Source: Gallionellaceae bacterium (GTDB lineage: Bacteria > Pseudomonadota > Gammaproteobacteria > Burkholderiales > Gallionellaceae). Taken from it: a DNA stretch of 58,037 nucleotides. Position 1 is the stretch's first letter. Each line of letters opens with the position of its first letter. The notes beneath the pieces were generated by a model. It did no database searches. It was not told the origin of the DNA and saw only the letters and a program-made list of their open reading frames with translations. The position numbers and the translations under genes were made by a program. Below, one piece after another: positions 10,008-19,647 of the stretch. Location: the NCBI GenBank assembly GCA_030823955.1, contig JAVBYO010000029.1, positions 1 to 58,037 on the forward strand, written 5' to 3'.

Positions 10008-11432
10008 ATGAAAAGTCGTTCGATCACATTCAGCCTCTGTAGATTCCTCGCGGCGATCACCTGCGGATATGCGTCGTTTTCGTCCCACGCTGAACTGCTG
10101 CTCGACGCGCATCTCACAGCCCAGCCCGACAAGACCTGGCAAGCAAAAACCGGGACTGCTTCCGGCGTAACGGGTATGACTGCACCGCTCACACTGGCCG
10201 AACTCACCGAGCTGGCACTGCACAACAATCCCGCGACCCGCGAGATCTGGGCCGCAGCACGCGCCCAAGCCGCTGCCGCCGACGTGGCGGGCTCGGCATA
10301 TTGGCCGACACTGGATGCCAATGTCTCGCTCAGCCGTGGCATCTCTTCCATCAATACCAGTAGCGGGGTGGTCTCCGGCAACACACAGACCCGCCTCTCA
10401 CCCAGCATCAGCTTGAGTTACCTGTTATTCGATTTCGGCGCACGTGCCGCCACGGAACAGTCCGCCCGCTACGGTTCGCTTGCCGCCAACCTGAACAAGG
10501 ATCGCGTGTTGCAGGATGTCGTACTAAAGGTTGAACAGGCCTATTACCAATTGCTCGCGGCACGGCAGACCGTGGTAGCCGCCGAGGAAACGCTAAAGAC
10601 CGTACAGATGAGTCTCACGCTGGCCAATAGCCGCCGCCAGGCGGGTTTGGCGACCATAGGCGATGTGTATCAGGCCGAAACCATGCTGGCACAGGGGCAC
10701 CTGCAACTGCGCAAAGCACAGGGCGAAGCCGGCAAATTGAAAGGTGTGCTGTGCAACAGCGTGGGCCTGCCCGTCACCGCCAAACTGGAATTCGCAGCGC
10801 TGGCGGGAAGGCCGCCTGTGCGTGAAATACGCCGCTCCATCGACGCCTATTTGGAGCAGGCTAGATCGGCACGTCCCGATCTCGCTGCCGCCGAAGCACA
10901 GGCGCGCGCCGCATATGCCGATATCGACGCGGCTGCGGCACAGGGACGCCCGGCACTGACGCTGGTGGCGAACGCGGCGAACACCTACAACAATTTCCCC
11001 GACTATCGTTTCGACAATGCCAGCAACAGCGGCAGCATCGGCATCAACCTGAGTGTGCCGTTGTTCGACGGTTTCCGTACCCGCGATAACGTCAGGCAGA
11101 CACGTGCGCGCGCCGAACAACTGGATGCGGCGCGCGACCGTATCGCGTCGCAGATCGAGCTGGATGTCTGGCAAGCCTATTTCGATCTGGATACGGCGGA
11201 GGCGGCCATCGATAGTGCCGATGCTTTGTTGCGCAGCGCGGTGCGCTCGCGCCAGGTGGCTGAATCGCGTTATCAATCGGGGGTCGGCAACCTGCCCGAC
11301 CTGCTCTCGGTGCAAGCAAGCGAAGCCAGCGCGCGCATGGAAGTCATCAGCGCCGAGATGGCCTGGTATGCCAACCTGTCACGTCTGAACAACGCCATCG
11401 GGATATTTTCTTCCGAGACTGGAACCAAATGA
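10008..11432 (+). CDS. TolC-family outer membrane efflux protein
   Basis: A 474-residue outer membrane channel of a tripartite efflux system. It has a signal peptide (cleavage near SSHA/E), two outer-membrane-efflux repeats of long amphipathic helices rich in Ala, Gln and Arg, and membrane strands such as PSISLSYLLFDFGAR and GSIGINLSVPLFDGF, both typical of TolC. Each repeat ends in a helix of the type RYQSGVGNLPDLLSVQASEA. The stop overlaps the start of the adaptor gene by four bases, so the three genes form one operon. Here the outer membrane gene comes first, which is not the most common order. Confidence 0.9.
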   Translation: MKSRSITFSLCRFLAAITCGYASFSSHAELLLDAHLTAQPDKTWQAKTGTASGVTGMTAPLTLAELTELALHNNPATREIWAAARAQAAAADVAGSAYWPTLDANVSLSRGISSINTSSGVVSGNTQTRLSPSISLSYLLFDFGARAATEQSARYGSLAANLNKDRVLQDVVLKVEQAYYQLLAARQTVVAAEETLKTVQMSLTLANSRRQAGLATIGDVYQAETMLAQGHLQLRKAQGEAGKLKGVLCNSVGLPVTAKLEFAALAGRPPVREIRRSIDAYLEQARSARPDLAAAEAQARAAYADIDAAAAQGRPALTLVANAANTYNNFPDYRFDNASNSGSIGINLSVPLFDGFRTRDNVRQTRARAEQLDAARDRIASQIELDVWQAYFDLDTAEAAIDSADALLRSAVRSRQVAESRYQSGVGNLPDLLSVQASEASARMEVISAEMAWYANLSRLNNAIGIFSSETGTK

Positions 11433-12649
11433 AAAAATCGATCATCGCCGCCGCCGTGTTGCTGGGGCTGAGCGCCACAGGAGCCGCGATCTGGCTCTAC
11501 ACCAAACCCCAAGCCGAGGCCGTGGGCGACAGGCCGGACAAGCGCGGTGATCGTGCCCTGCCGGTCAACACCGTCACGGTCACCGCCACAGCCGTGCCCA
11601 TCACACTCGATGCGATGGGCACGGTGGAGGCGGAACAAAGTGTGGCGATCCGCGCCGAAGTGAGCGCTGTGTTGCAGTCCATCCACTTCCGCGAAGGGGA
11701 TATGGTCAAAGCCGGGCAGTTGTTATTTGAGCTGGACGCCGGGACACAACAGGCCGAGATGGAAAAAGCCCGCGCCAATCTCGCGCGTAACCAGGCAACC
11801 TGGCACGAGGCGCGCAAACAGGCACAGCGCTTGGAATCGCTGGCCGCCAAGGAATATGTCACCCAGCAGGAATACGCACAGGCGCAAGCACAAGAACAGG
11901 CGGCCAGAGCCACGGTACATGCCGATCAGGCGACATTGAAGGCGGCACAATTGCAACTCGCCCATACCCGCATCACCGCCCCGCTCTCCGGCAGAGCGGG
12001 CATATTGAACGTCAAGCAGGGTAACCTGGTCAGCGCCGCAGCCACCACGCCGCTGGTCGTCATCAATGCCACCCAGCCGGTGATGGTGGCGTTCGGCATA
12101 GCGCAGCAACATTTGCTGGATATCCGCGAGCAACAACGCAAAGCCCCGCTGACCGTGGAAGTACGCCGCGAAGGAAAAGATGCCGTGCTGACCACGGGTA
12201 CGCTGGCCTTCATCGATAACGCGGTCGACACGCAGACCGGCACCATCCGCATGAAAGCGCGCATCCCGAACCAGGATGAAACGATCTGGCCGGGTGAGCT
12301 GGTCGCGCTGCGACTGGTGCTGGGTGTGCAGCAGGATGCGCTGATCATTCCCGAAACCGCCGTACAACCGGGACAGAACGGCGCCTTCGTCTATGTCGTG
12401 ACCGACGGCAAGGCGCGTATGCAGCCGATCAGCGTGGCGCGGCAGGCCGGTAGTCAGATCATCGTCGGCAGCGGACTCGAACGCGGCCAGCAGGTCATCG
12501 TCAACCCGCCCAAGAGCCTGCGCCCGGACAGCGTGGTTCAGCCCATCGCAGCGGGAGCGAATGGCACCCCGCCCCGCGCCAAAGAGAACGGCAAAGATGA
12601 GCCGCGCAAACAAACCAACGTCACATCGGGCGGAGGCGCGCAGCCGTGA
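11429..12649 (+). CDS. RND efflux periplasmic adaptor (membrane fusion protein)
   Basis: A 406-residue membrane fusion protein linking the inner membrane pump to the TolC channel. It has an N-terminal anchor/signal (MKKSIIAAAVLLGLSATG), a barrel-sandwich half (VEAEQSVAIRAEVSAVLQSI), a coiled-coil hairpin (about residues 105-165, Gln/Ala rich), the second lipoyl half (ITAPLSGRAGILNVKQGN) and a beta-barrel plus membrane-proximal domain (DGKARMQPISVARQ). No lipobox Cys is present. It overlaps both neighbours by four bases. Family members export drugs, detergents, bile-salt-like compounds or siderophores; the substrate is not evident. Confidence 0.9.
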   Translation: MKKSIIAAAVLLGLSATGAAIWLYTKPQAEAVGDRPDKRGDRALPVNTVTVTATAVPITLDAMGTVEAEQSVAIRAEVSAVLQSIHFREGDMVKAGQLLFELDAGTQQAEMEKARANLARNQATWHEARKQAQRLESLAAKEYVTQQEYAQAQAQEQAARATVHADQATLKAAQLQLAHTRITAPLSGRAGILNVKQGNLVSAAATTPLVVINATQPVMVAFGIAQQHLLDIREQQRKAPLTVEVRREGKDAVLTTGTLAFIDNAVDTQTGTIRMKARIPNQDETIWPGELVALRLVLGVQQDALIIPETAVQPGQNGAFVYVVTDGKARMQPISVARQAGSQIIVGSGLERGQQVIVNPPKSLRPDSVVQPIAAGANGTPPRAKENGKDEPRKQTNVTSGGGAQP

Positions 12650-15600
12650 ACTTCTGGCGTATCTTCATCGACCGTCCGGTGATGACCACGGTACTGGTCA
12701 GTGCAACCACCCTGTTCGGCGCATTCGCTTTTATGAATCTGCCGGTGAACGAATTGCCCAACGTCGATTTCCCCACCATCCAGGTGACGGCGAATCTGGC
12801 CGGCGGCAACCCGGACAATATGGCGGAGACAGTGGCGACACCGCTGGAGCGCCAGTTCTCCACCATCGCCGGACTGGATTCGATGACCTCGGTCAGCAGT
12901 GCCGGTTCTACACGTATCACGCTGCAATTCAATCTGGAGCGCGACATCGATGCCGCCGCGCAGGATGTGCAGACCGCCATCTCGCAAGCGGTGCGCGCAT
13001 TGCCCGCACAGATGGACAACGCGCCACAGATGCGCAAGATGAATCCGGCCGACAGCCCCATCCTGTATCTCGCGCTCACCTCCAAGAGCGTACCGATGAC
13101 CACGCTCAACGCCTTCGCCGACAACCACATCTCGCAGCGCATCTCCACCCTGCCCGGCGTGGCGCAGATGATGGTGTTCGGCTCACAAAAATATGCAGTG
13201 CGTCTGTATCTCGACCCGAACGCCCTGGCACAACGCAATCTGGGGATAGAAGACGTTTCGGCGGCATTACAAAAGGCCAACAGCAACCTGCCTTCCGGCA
13301 CGCTGGACGGGCGCAACCAGAAATTCACCGTCAAGACCTCCGGGCAACTGGAGAACGCCGCCGACTTCAATTCGGTGGTGATCGCTTATGCCAACGGCAC
13401 GCCGGTACGCCTCTCCGACATTGGCCGGGCAGAGGACAGCGTCGAGAACAACCGCGCCATCACCTGGTTCAACGGCGAGCGCTCCATCGTGCTGGCGGTG
13501 CAGCGGCAACCCGGTGCCAACACCGTCGAAGTCGCCAACAACATCCGCGCACTATTGCCCGAGATGCGCTGGCAATTGCCGGGGGATGCAAAACTGGAAA
13601 TCCTGTTCGACCGCTCCGAATTCATCGGCGAATCCATCCATGAAGTCGAGTTCACCCTGATGCTGGCGATCTTGCTGGTGGTGCTGGTGGTGCTCGGCTT
13701 TCTGCGCAACTACACGTCCACACTGATCGTCGCCATCGTGTTGCCGATCTCGCTGATCGGCACCTTTGCCGCCATGCATCTGCTCGGTTACAGCCTCAAC
13801 AACATCTCGCTGATGGCACTCACGCTGGCGGTGGGCTTCGTGGTGGACGACGCCATCGTGGTGCTGGAGAACATCACGCGCCACATGGAGATGGGCAAAG
13901 ACCGCCTGACGGCGGCCATCGAAGGTACCCGCGAGATCGGTTTCACCGTGGTGTCGATGACACTGTCGCTGGTGGCTGTGTTCATCCCCATCATCTTCAT
14001 GGGCGGCATCCTCGGTCGCCTGTTCACCGAGTTCGCAGTCACCATCGGCCTGGCGGTATTGATCTCCGGCGCGGTGTCGCTGAGTCTCACGCCGATGTTA
14101 TGCAGCCGCTTCCTGCAACCGGGCCACCGCCACGGACGCCTGTTCGACGTGTTCGAGAATCTGTTCAAACACGTCGAGGCAGGCTACCGCGCCAGCCTGG
14201 CATGGAGCATGCACCACCGCGCGGTCATGTTATGGCTCGCTGCGATCATCCTGATCGTCACGGTGTGGTTGTTCGTTGTTGTCCCCAAAGGTTTCATCCC
14301 GCGCCAGGATACCGGCCAGATCACCGGTTCCACCCGTGCCGACGAAGGCATCGTGTATGAGGCACTGGTCGCGAAACAGCGCCAGATCACCGACATCATC
14401 ATGAAGAACCCCAATGTCGCGGCGGTGCAGTCCAGTGCCGGACAGGCCGGTGGCGGCGTGACCGGCAGCAATGTGGGGCGCATCATCATCCGCCTGAAAC
14501 CGAAGAGCCAGCGCCGTCTCAGCGCGGATGAAGTGATCCAGGAATTGCGCCAGCAGACGCGCGGCGTGGAAGGGATGCGCCTCTATCTGCAAAACCCGCC
14601 CGCCATCAACATCGGCGGGCAACTGAGCAATGCCGAGTTCCAACTGGTGTTGTTGGGCACGGATACCGGCGTGTTGTATCAGGCCGCCGCAGAGCTGGAG
14701 CGACTGCTGCGGCGCGAAGACATCTTGCAGGATGTGAACAGCAACCTCGAATTGCGCAACCCGGAGATCCGGGTCGAGATCCAGCGCGACCGTGCTGCGG
14801 CGCTGGGTATCACACCGCAACAGATCCAGTCCACCCTGTACGATGCCTACGGCGCCAGACGCGTGACCAGCATCTACGGGGACTCTGACCAATATGCGGT
14901 GCTGATGCAACTGGACAGCCAATTCCAGGCCGACATCAATGCCCTGAATGCCCTGCACATCAAGAGTGCCAATCAGCAGATGGTGCCGCTCGCATCGGTG
15001 GCGACATTCAGCAGCGGTGTCGGCCCGATGTCCATCTCCCACTTCGGCCAGTTACCGGCAGTCACCCTGTCGTTCAATCTTGCCGCCGGTGTGTCGCTGG
15101 GCGAGGCCACGGCACGGGTGCAGGAGATCGCGCAGAAGATGCTGCCCGCCGGAGTGACCACCTCGCTGTCCGGCTCGGCCAAGACCTTTCAGGATTCCAT
15201 GACCGACCTGCCCATCCTGCTGCTGGTCACCATCCTCGTCATCTACATGATCCTTGCCATCCTGTACGAACACTTCGCGCATCCGGTGACCATCCTCACC
15301 GCCCTGCCGCTGGCCGGGTTCGGCGCACTCATCATGCTTATCATCTTCCATCAAGACCTCAATATCTTCAGCTTCGTCGGCATCATCCTGCTGGTGGGGC
15401 TGGTGAAGAAGAACGGCATCATGATGGTGGATTTCGCCGTGGCCGCACAACGCGACAAAAACCTCTCCGCCATCGATGCGATGACGGAAGCTTGCCTAGT
15501 GCGTTTCCGCCCGATCATGATGACCACACTGGCCGCGATCCTCGCCACCCTGCCTATCGCGCTCGGCTACGGCGCGGGTGCGGAAGCGCGCCGCCCGCTG

Positions 15601-15714
15601 GGCATCGCCGTGGTCGGCGGCCTGCTGTTCTCGCAGTTCCTCACCTTGTATCTGACACCTGCGTTCTACGTGAGCATGGAGCGATGGTCGGCGCGCTGGA
15701 AAAAACCAAGCTAG
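12646..15714 (+). CDS. RND multidrug efflux permease, HAE1/MdtB-MdtC type
   Basis: A 1022-residue proton-driven inner membrane pump with the RND duplication: TM1 near residue 10, a large periplasmic loop, TM2-6, a second loop and TM8-12. The TM4 motif VGFVVDDAIVVLENI carries the two essential Asp residues, and FVGIILLVGLVKKNGIMMVDFA is the matching Lys-containing TM10 region. The sequence resembles MdtB/MdtC/MuxB (MNFWRIFIDRPVMTT start, FRPIMMTTLAAILATLPIALG near the end) more than AcrB. E. coli MdtBC uses two permeases, but only one is present, so a homotrimer is expected. It is the last gene of the operon. The 170-bp spacer to the next convergent gene shows no clear terminator. Confidence 0.92.
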   Translation: MNFWRIFIDRPVMTTVLVSATTLFGAFAFMNLPVNELPNVDFPTIQVTANLAGGNPDNMAETVATPLERQFSTIAGLDSMTSVSSAGSTRITLQFNLERDIDAAAQDVQTAISQAVRALPAQMDNAPQMRKMNPADSPILYLALTSKSVPMTTLNAFADNHISQRISTLPGVAQMMVFGSQKYAVRLYLDPNALAQRNLGIEDVSAALQKANSNLPSGTLDGRNQKFTVKTSGQLENAADFNSVVIAYANGTPVRLSDIGRAEDSVENNRAITWFNGERSIVLAVQRQPGANTVEVANNIRALLPEMRWQLPGDAKLEILFDRSEFIGESIHEVEFTLMLAILLVVLVVLGFLRNYTSTLIVAIVLPISLIGTFAAMHLLGYSLNNISLMALTLAVGFVVDDAIVVLENITRHMEMGKDRLTAAIEGTREIGFTVVSMTLSLVAVFIPIIFMGGILGRLFTEFAVTIGLAVLISGAVSLSLTPMLCSRFLQPGHRHGRLFDVFENLFKHVEAGYRASLAWSMHHRAVMLWLAAIILIVTVWLFVVVPKGFIPRQDTGQITGSTRADEGIVYEALVAKQRQITDIIMKNPNVAAVQSSAGQAGGGVTGSNVGRIIIRLKPKSQRRLSADEVIQELRQQTRGVEGMRLYLQNPPAINIGGQLSNAEFQLVLLGTDTGVLYQAAAELERLLRREDILQDVNSNLELRNPEIRVEIQRDRAAALGITPQQIQSTLYDAYGARRVTSIYGDSDQYAVLMQLDSQFQADINALNALHIKSANQQMVPLASVATFSSGVGPMSISHFGQLPAVTLSFNLAAGVSLGEATARVQEIAQKMLPAGVTTSLSGSAKTFQDSMTDLPILLLVTILVIYMILAILYEHFAHPVTILTALPLAGFGALIMLIIFHQDLNIFSFVGIILLVGLVKKNGIMMVDFAVAAQRDKNLSAIDAMTEACLVRFRPIMMTTLAAILATLPIALGYGAGAEARRPLGIAVVGGLLFSQFLTLYLTPAFYVSMERWSARWKKPS

Positions 15715-15887
15715 GGACGGTTATGCGTGGCTGAAATTCGGCCAAAGCGGCCGGTGGCAGGAATATATGTCAACGACCGGTATTGAATATCAAGGGTCAT
15801 AGACCGGCAATTCAATCCAAACGGCGGCCGTCAGACTTTGACTATGAATGTGCTCAAGTCAAAAAAGAGCATCTTTAGAGCAGCCCC

Positions 15888-17591
15888 TTATTCTTGTGCT
15901 TTTTGCTCAAGCACGGGTTTGTAATCCCAAGCCCGCACTTCCTGCACTAACTGATCGATATCGTCTGAAGGCACATGCAATATCTGCAAAGCCGTCGTAC
16001 CGAGCCGCAGGCTCGCTTCGATTGCCTCCGGATAAGCATGAGTTGCCCCTGCTTCTATCAGTTGTGAACTAGCTTGCAGATCGCGCGCTCTGGCAATGAC
16101 GGCCACTTGGGGGCAGATTTTTCGCAAATTGCTTACCGTCCTCAACGCCTTGTCGGCGTGGTTGATCGTGACCACCACCAGAGATGCACGCTCCGCATGG
16201 ATGGCCGTCAGCAATTCCGGATCAGAGATGTCGCCATAGAGCACGGGATGCCCATCCGCACGCCCCTGCGCCACACGCTTTGCATCGGTATCGAACACCA
16301 CAAAAGGCACGCCGCTTGATCGCATCAGTACCGCGATGGTATGCCCGACGCGCCCGTAACCGCCGATGACAACCTGCGCCGCCGGTGTGTCGGGCAATTC
16401 AACTGGCACGCCTCGCTCTTCGTGACGTCTCTCCCCTACCAACCATCTTCCGATGGCGTGGTTGAATCGAATCAGCACCGCTCCTGCGATCATGGAGAGT
16501 AGCACCGAGGTCATCGCAATCTGCCCGAGTTCCACCGAGATCACTTCAGAATCGAGTGCAATGGCTATCAGCGCAAGGCCGAATTCCCCCCCCACGGCCA
16601 ATAACAATCCGGTGCGCCATGCCACCAGCGCTTCTATCCCACTCTTACGCATCAGCAGAGCGACGACCAGAGTCTTGCTCAACAGTATCAGCAGGGTGCC
16701 CAGTACGGCCCAGTGCCATATCGGAGATAGCGCACCTGGATCGAAGCGCATGCCGATACCAATAAAGAACAGACCCAGCAATACATCACGGAACGGACGG
16801 ATACTTAATTCCACCTGGTGACGGAACTCGGTTTCGCCCAGCATCATTCCGGCAAGGAAGGCACCGAAGGCTAGAGATAGCCCAAAGCTGCTAGTCGTCC
16901 ATGCCGCAAGTAAAGCGACCAGCAATACGGCCAGAGTAAACACCTCGGCCGACTGGCGCTCGGCAATGAAGTGGAACAGCGGTCGCAACAGCCAGCGCCC
17001 CGCAAAGAACACCAGCGCGAATGCGAACACAGCTTTAACCAACGCCCATCCCAAGGCTCCGGCCAGCGCACCCGCCCCGATCGCAACACCCAGCACAGGG
17101 ATGACCACAAGGAAAGGCACCGCAGTCACATCCTGAAAAACCGACATAGCGAGTCCGAAACGGCCGTGGTGGCTATTCTCTTCGCCCTGTTCGTTCAACT
17201 GGCTTCCGATAATGGTGGTGGATGACTGGGCAAACACGGCTCCGATCACAAATGCCGCCGCCGCAGGCAGTCCGGCCAGCCATACAGTGAGGCCAGCCAC
17301 CACCGTGGTCAGCACGACCTGTCCGGTTCCCAGCCCAAGCACTTGATGTCGCAGCGCATGCAACTGCGGCAGGGAAAAACTAAGACCAACGGTGAACAGC
17401 AGGAACACGATACCGAACTCGGCGAGCACCGCAAATTCGGGAACATAAACCGTCGGGCCGACGGTGTACGGACCGAGAATCACACCCACCAGCAAATAGC
17501 CCAGACTGGTGGGCACGCGCAGACGCTGAAAGATCACCACGACTGATACGGTGACACCCAGCAGCAGAATGATTTGTGCGAGATTATGCAT
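15888..17591 (-). CDS. CPA2-family cation:proton antiporter with RCK/TrkA-N domain (KefB/YbaL-like)
   Basis: A 567-residue inner membrane exchanger. The first ~380 residues are twelve or so hydrophobic helices with family landmarks FLLFTVGLSFSLPQLHALR, FAQSSTTIIGSQL and FQDVTAVPF. After a short hydrophilic linker follows a Rossmann RCK domain (VVIGGYGRVGHTIA, VVFDTD, YGDISDPELL). There is no separate C-terminal RCK_C. It probably exports K+ or Na+ in exchange for protons under nucleotide or redox control. It starts 11 bp after the universal stress protein gene, so the two are co-transcribed, an arrangement that fits stress-gated ion efflux. The ion is not determinable from sequence. Confidence 0.88.
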   Translation of the reverse strand: MHNLAQIILLLGVTVSVVVIFQRLRVPTSLGYLLVGVILGPYTVGPTVYVPEFAVLAEFGIVFLLFTVGLSFSLPQLHALRHQVLGLGTGQVVLTTVVAGLTVWLAGLPAAAAFVIGAVFAQSSTTIIGSQLNEQGEENSHHGRFGLAMSVFQDVTAVPFLVVIPVLGVAIGAGALAGALGWALVKAVFAFALVFFAGRWLLRPLFHFIAERQSAEVFTLAVLLVALLAAWTTSSFGLSLAFGAFLAGMMLGETEFRHQVELSIRPFRDVLLGLFFIGIGMRFDPGALSPIWHWAVLGTLLILLSKTLVVALLMRKSGIEALVAWRTGLLLAVGGEFGLALIAIALDSEVISVELGQIAMTSVLLSMIAGAVLIRFNHAIGRWLVGERRHEERGVPVELPDTPAAQVVIGGYGRVGHTIAVLMRSSGVPFVVFDTDAKRVAQGRADGHPVLYGDISDPELLTAIHAERASLVVVTINHADKALRTVSNLRKICPQVAVIARARDLQASSQLIEAGATHAYPEAIEASLRLGTTALQILHVPSDDIDQLVQEVRAWDYKPVLEQKAQE

Positions 17592-17602
17592 GACGGTTCT
17601 AA

Positions 17603-18490
17603 TCAGACACCCAGCAATACATCACATTCTGCACGGTACAGAATATTCTGCGTGACACTGCCAAGCAGACGTTCTTCCGCTGGACTACCTCCGTGCTTAC
17701 CGATCACGATTAGATCGCTACTCTGTGCGCGCATTTGCTCAAACAACACCGCTTCAGGTGAGCCATGCAAAGCCAATGCTTGTAGCTTGACGCCTGCGCA
17801 AGCTTTTTGCAGACGTTGCGCAATACTTTCCAGCACCCCGCTTGCTTTCGTACACTCACGCGCGCGGTAGCGCTCGATATCCTCTTCCTGTGCACCGCCC
17901 ATGCGCATGCTACTCTCGAACGGAATCTGCCATGCATGAATCAGGGTGTGCATTGCTTGCGGAAATGCCCGCAACGCGAACTCGGCAACGCGCTCCGAAG
18001 TGGCGGAGAAATCCAGCGCGTACAAGATATCGCCATAAAGCGCGGGTCGAGATCGGCGCACCAGCAACACCGGCACGCACGCGGCCTCCATGACCTTGAG
18101 CGCAGTACCGCCCAGTACGACATCACTTACCCAGTCCTCGCCGTGCTCTCCGACCACCAGCAATCCGCCTTGGCGTTTGGCGATAATTTCGCCGATTTTC
18201 ACCGAGGCACGGCCAACCAGCAATTCCGTTTCGACCGTCACACCAAACTCGGTGGCGATCTGTTCGGCCAGTGAAACCAAGCGACGATTCAACGTTTCCG
18301 CTGGTTTAACATTGTTCCAACCTGGCAGGTCATACACCGCTTTGAGACTGGCCCACACACTGTCGTTGAACACGTGCACCAGCAACAGATTGCTTTTCCA
18401 TGCCTTTGCCAAATGTGCCGCTTGACGCACTGCACGTGTCGCATTCTCCGAAAAGTCGGTAGCGGCAATTATCATTTTTGGTAGAGTCAT
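17603..18490 (-). CDS. Tandem-domain universal stress protein
   Basis: A 295-residue cytoplasmic protein with two UspA folds (about 1-145 and 150-295). Both halves keep the ATP-binding pattern G-2x-G-9x-G: GEHG followed nine residues later by GGT in the first, and GKHG followed nine residues later by GS in the second. The N-terminus (MTLPKMIIAATDFSENATRA) is a standard Usp beta1 strand and loop. A GAGGGAA ribosome site lies in the 5' region. It leads the operon with the downstream antiporter. Such pairs often couple stress or energy state to ion transport; that role is inference. Confidence 0.88.
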   Translation of the reverse strand: MTLPKMIIAATDFSENATRAVRQAAHLAKAWKSNLLLVHVFNDSVWASLKAVYDLPGWNNVKPAETLNRRLVSLAEQIATEFGVTVETELLVGRASVKIGEIIAKRQGGLLVVGEHGEDWVSDVVLGGTALKVMEAACVPVLLVRRSRPALYGDILYALDFSATSERVAEFALRAFPQAMHTLIHAWQIPFESSMRMGGAQEEDIERYRARECTKASGVLESIAQRLQKACAGVKLQALALHGSPEAVLFEQMRAQSSDLIVIGKHGGSPAEERLLGSVTQNILYRAECDVLLGV

Positions 18491-18598
18491 GGTGTTCCCT
18501 CTGACGGTTGGTGGATTCTTGGATGATGCCTATACGGCCTTAATTGTAAATCGTTTGCTAAGGCAGTCGCCTATCGACAGGATGAAAAATCCGATTAT

Positions 18599-18627
18599 TA
18601 AGATTACGATATTTCAAAGGCTATAAT
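18599..18627 (+). promoter_or_regulatory. Sigma-70-like promoter with adjacent palindrome
   Basis: TTAAGA and TATAAT are separated by 17 bp. Three bases after the -10 lies the palindrome CATGC-ATA-GCATG (18630-18642), which sits on the expected transcription start and could be an operator. A short hairpin (GCCCAT/ATGGGC, 18652-18669) follows. The region 18491-18868 is AT-rich and holds no other gene; this promoter probably serves the small secreted protein at 18869. Confidence 0.45.
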
Positions 18628-18868
18628 GTCATGCATAGCATGTCACGTTCTGCCCATGTCAATATGGGCTTCCAATCTGCAGGTCTTGAGCGAATAATAC
18701 TTTGGGGTGCGTATTTTAATTATGCTAATTTGAACCAAACAAACATACCTGCACTTCGATTAACCGTACTCGCCTCATTGGTGCACACATAAACTCCGCC
18801 AATTAAGTAAATGTGAAGAAGTGACAGACTCCACAGATCAGAAATTTAAAAACAATAAGGTTCAGATC

Positions 18869-19219
18869 ATGAAACAATCACTTATCGTTATCCTTTTTTC
18901 AACACTGTGCTCGTTTAGTACATCTTCTTATGCTGAGTGGAAGCTGTTGGGACAGCGCGATTTGTATCGCGTTGTTCTTATTGACGAGTCCAATCTCAAC
19001 TCTACAAACACCTACTGGAATGCGATCCAACAAATCTGCAAAGGAACTTACTGCAACGTCATTTTTGTAAGGACTGAAGATGCAATAGAGATTGCATTGA
19101 CAAAACGACTATCAGAAGATGATTTTGATAAAGCTCTGCTAATCTATTCTACAAATCGAGGATTTCAATGGAATTGTAATTTCCGCCCAAGTGCAGACAA
19201 CTGCTTCAAGTGGAAATGA
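18869..19219 (+). CDS. Small secreted protein of unknown function
   Basis: I do not recognise this 116-residue protein. It has a clear Sec signal peptide (MKQSLIVILFSTLCSFSTSSYA, cleavage before EWKLLG) and a mature part of about 94 residues with four Cys (QICKGTYCN, WNCNF, NCFKW) that could form two disulfides. It ends in a Trp-Lys. The ATG at 18869 is chosen because it starts the signal peptide; an in-frame ATG at 18821 would bury it behind 16 polar residues. Base composition (about 40-45% GC by eye) is well below the neighbours, suggesting recent acquisition. The next genes are dsbB and a DsbA-like protein, which might oxidise its cysteines; that link is only positional. Confidence 0.65.
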   Translation: MKQSLIVILFSTLCSFSTSSYAEWKLLGQRDLYRVVLIDESNLNSTNTYWNAIQQICKGTYCNVIFVRTEDAIEIALTKRLSEDDFDKALLIYSTNRGFQWNCNFRPSADNCFKWK

Positions 19220-19647
19220 CCACTTCCCCCAAGCTCTAAAGCGATACACATATCGATTAACGACAATCTATTTTGTTTGAGATCTGCTTGATAACTTCGA
19301 ATCACTATTTCGAAGCTATCCAAGCCACCTGATTGGGATACTAAGAACAAAATACTGCACAAAATCCCCAATTGGGCATCAGTGTTGATGCCGCTTTATA
19401 TTGACTTCAGCACATTCTTAGTCAAAGTCAAATGATTGCCGTATATGACGATTTGCAAGTCTATGGCTGATGACAATCACATACCGGACGATGGCTCATC
19501 AGAATATAACGGCAGTTCAGGCCGATTTCCAGCCCCATGCCATAACCTTGTCAACCAAGCTGCCGCTCGTTATGCTGCGGCGCGTTTTATCCTTGAAGAC
19601 GACAGAGCTTCAGGGAAATCTTTCTGTGATCGAGGAGTAACAAGTCG
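19220..19647. other. AT-rich intergenic stretch with no supported gene
   Basis: About 430 bp between the secreted protein and dsbB. I see no frame with convincing start, ribosome site and composition. A 71-codon frame near 19436-19651 has an unconvincing mixed composition. Composition returns to genome average at about 19570. A GAGGAG ribosome site (19632-19637) belongs to dsbB. Confidence 0.5.

Noticed and set aside
15715..15887. Spacer between the RND pump and the antiporter with two GACCGG...ATTCAAT-like units
   Set aside because: The similarity between units is short and imperfect, no hairpin with a T-run is visible, and there is no reading frame.
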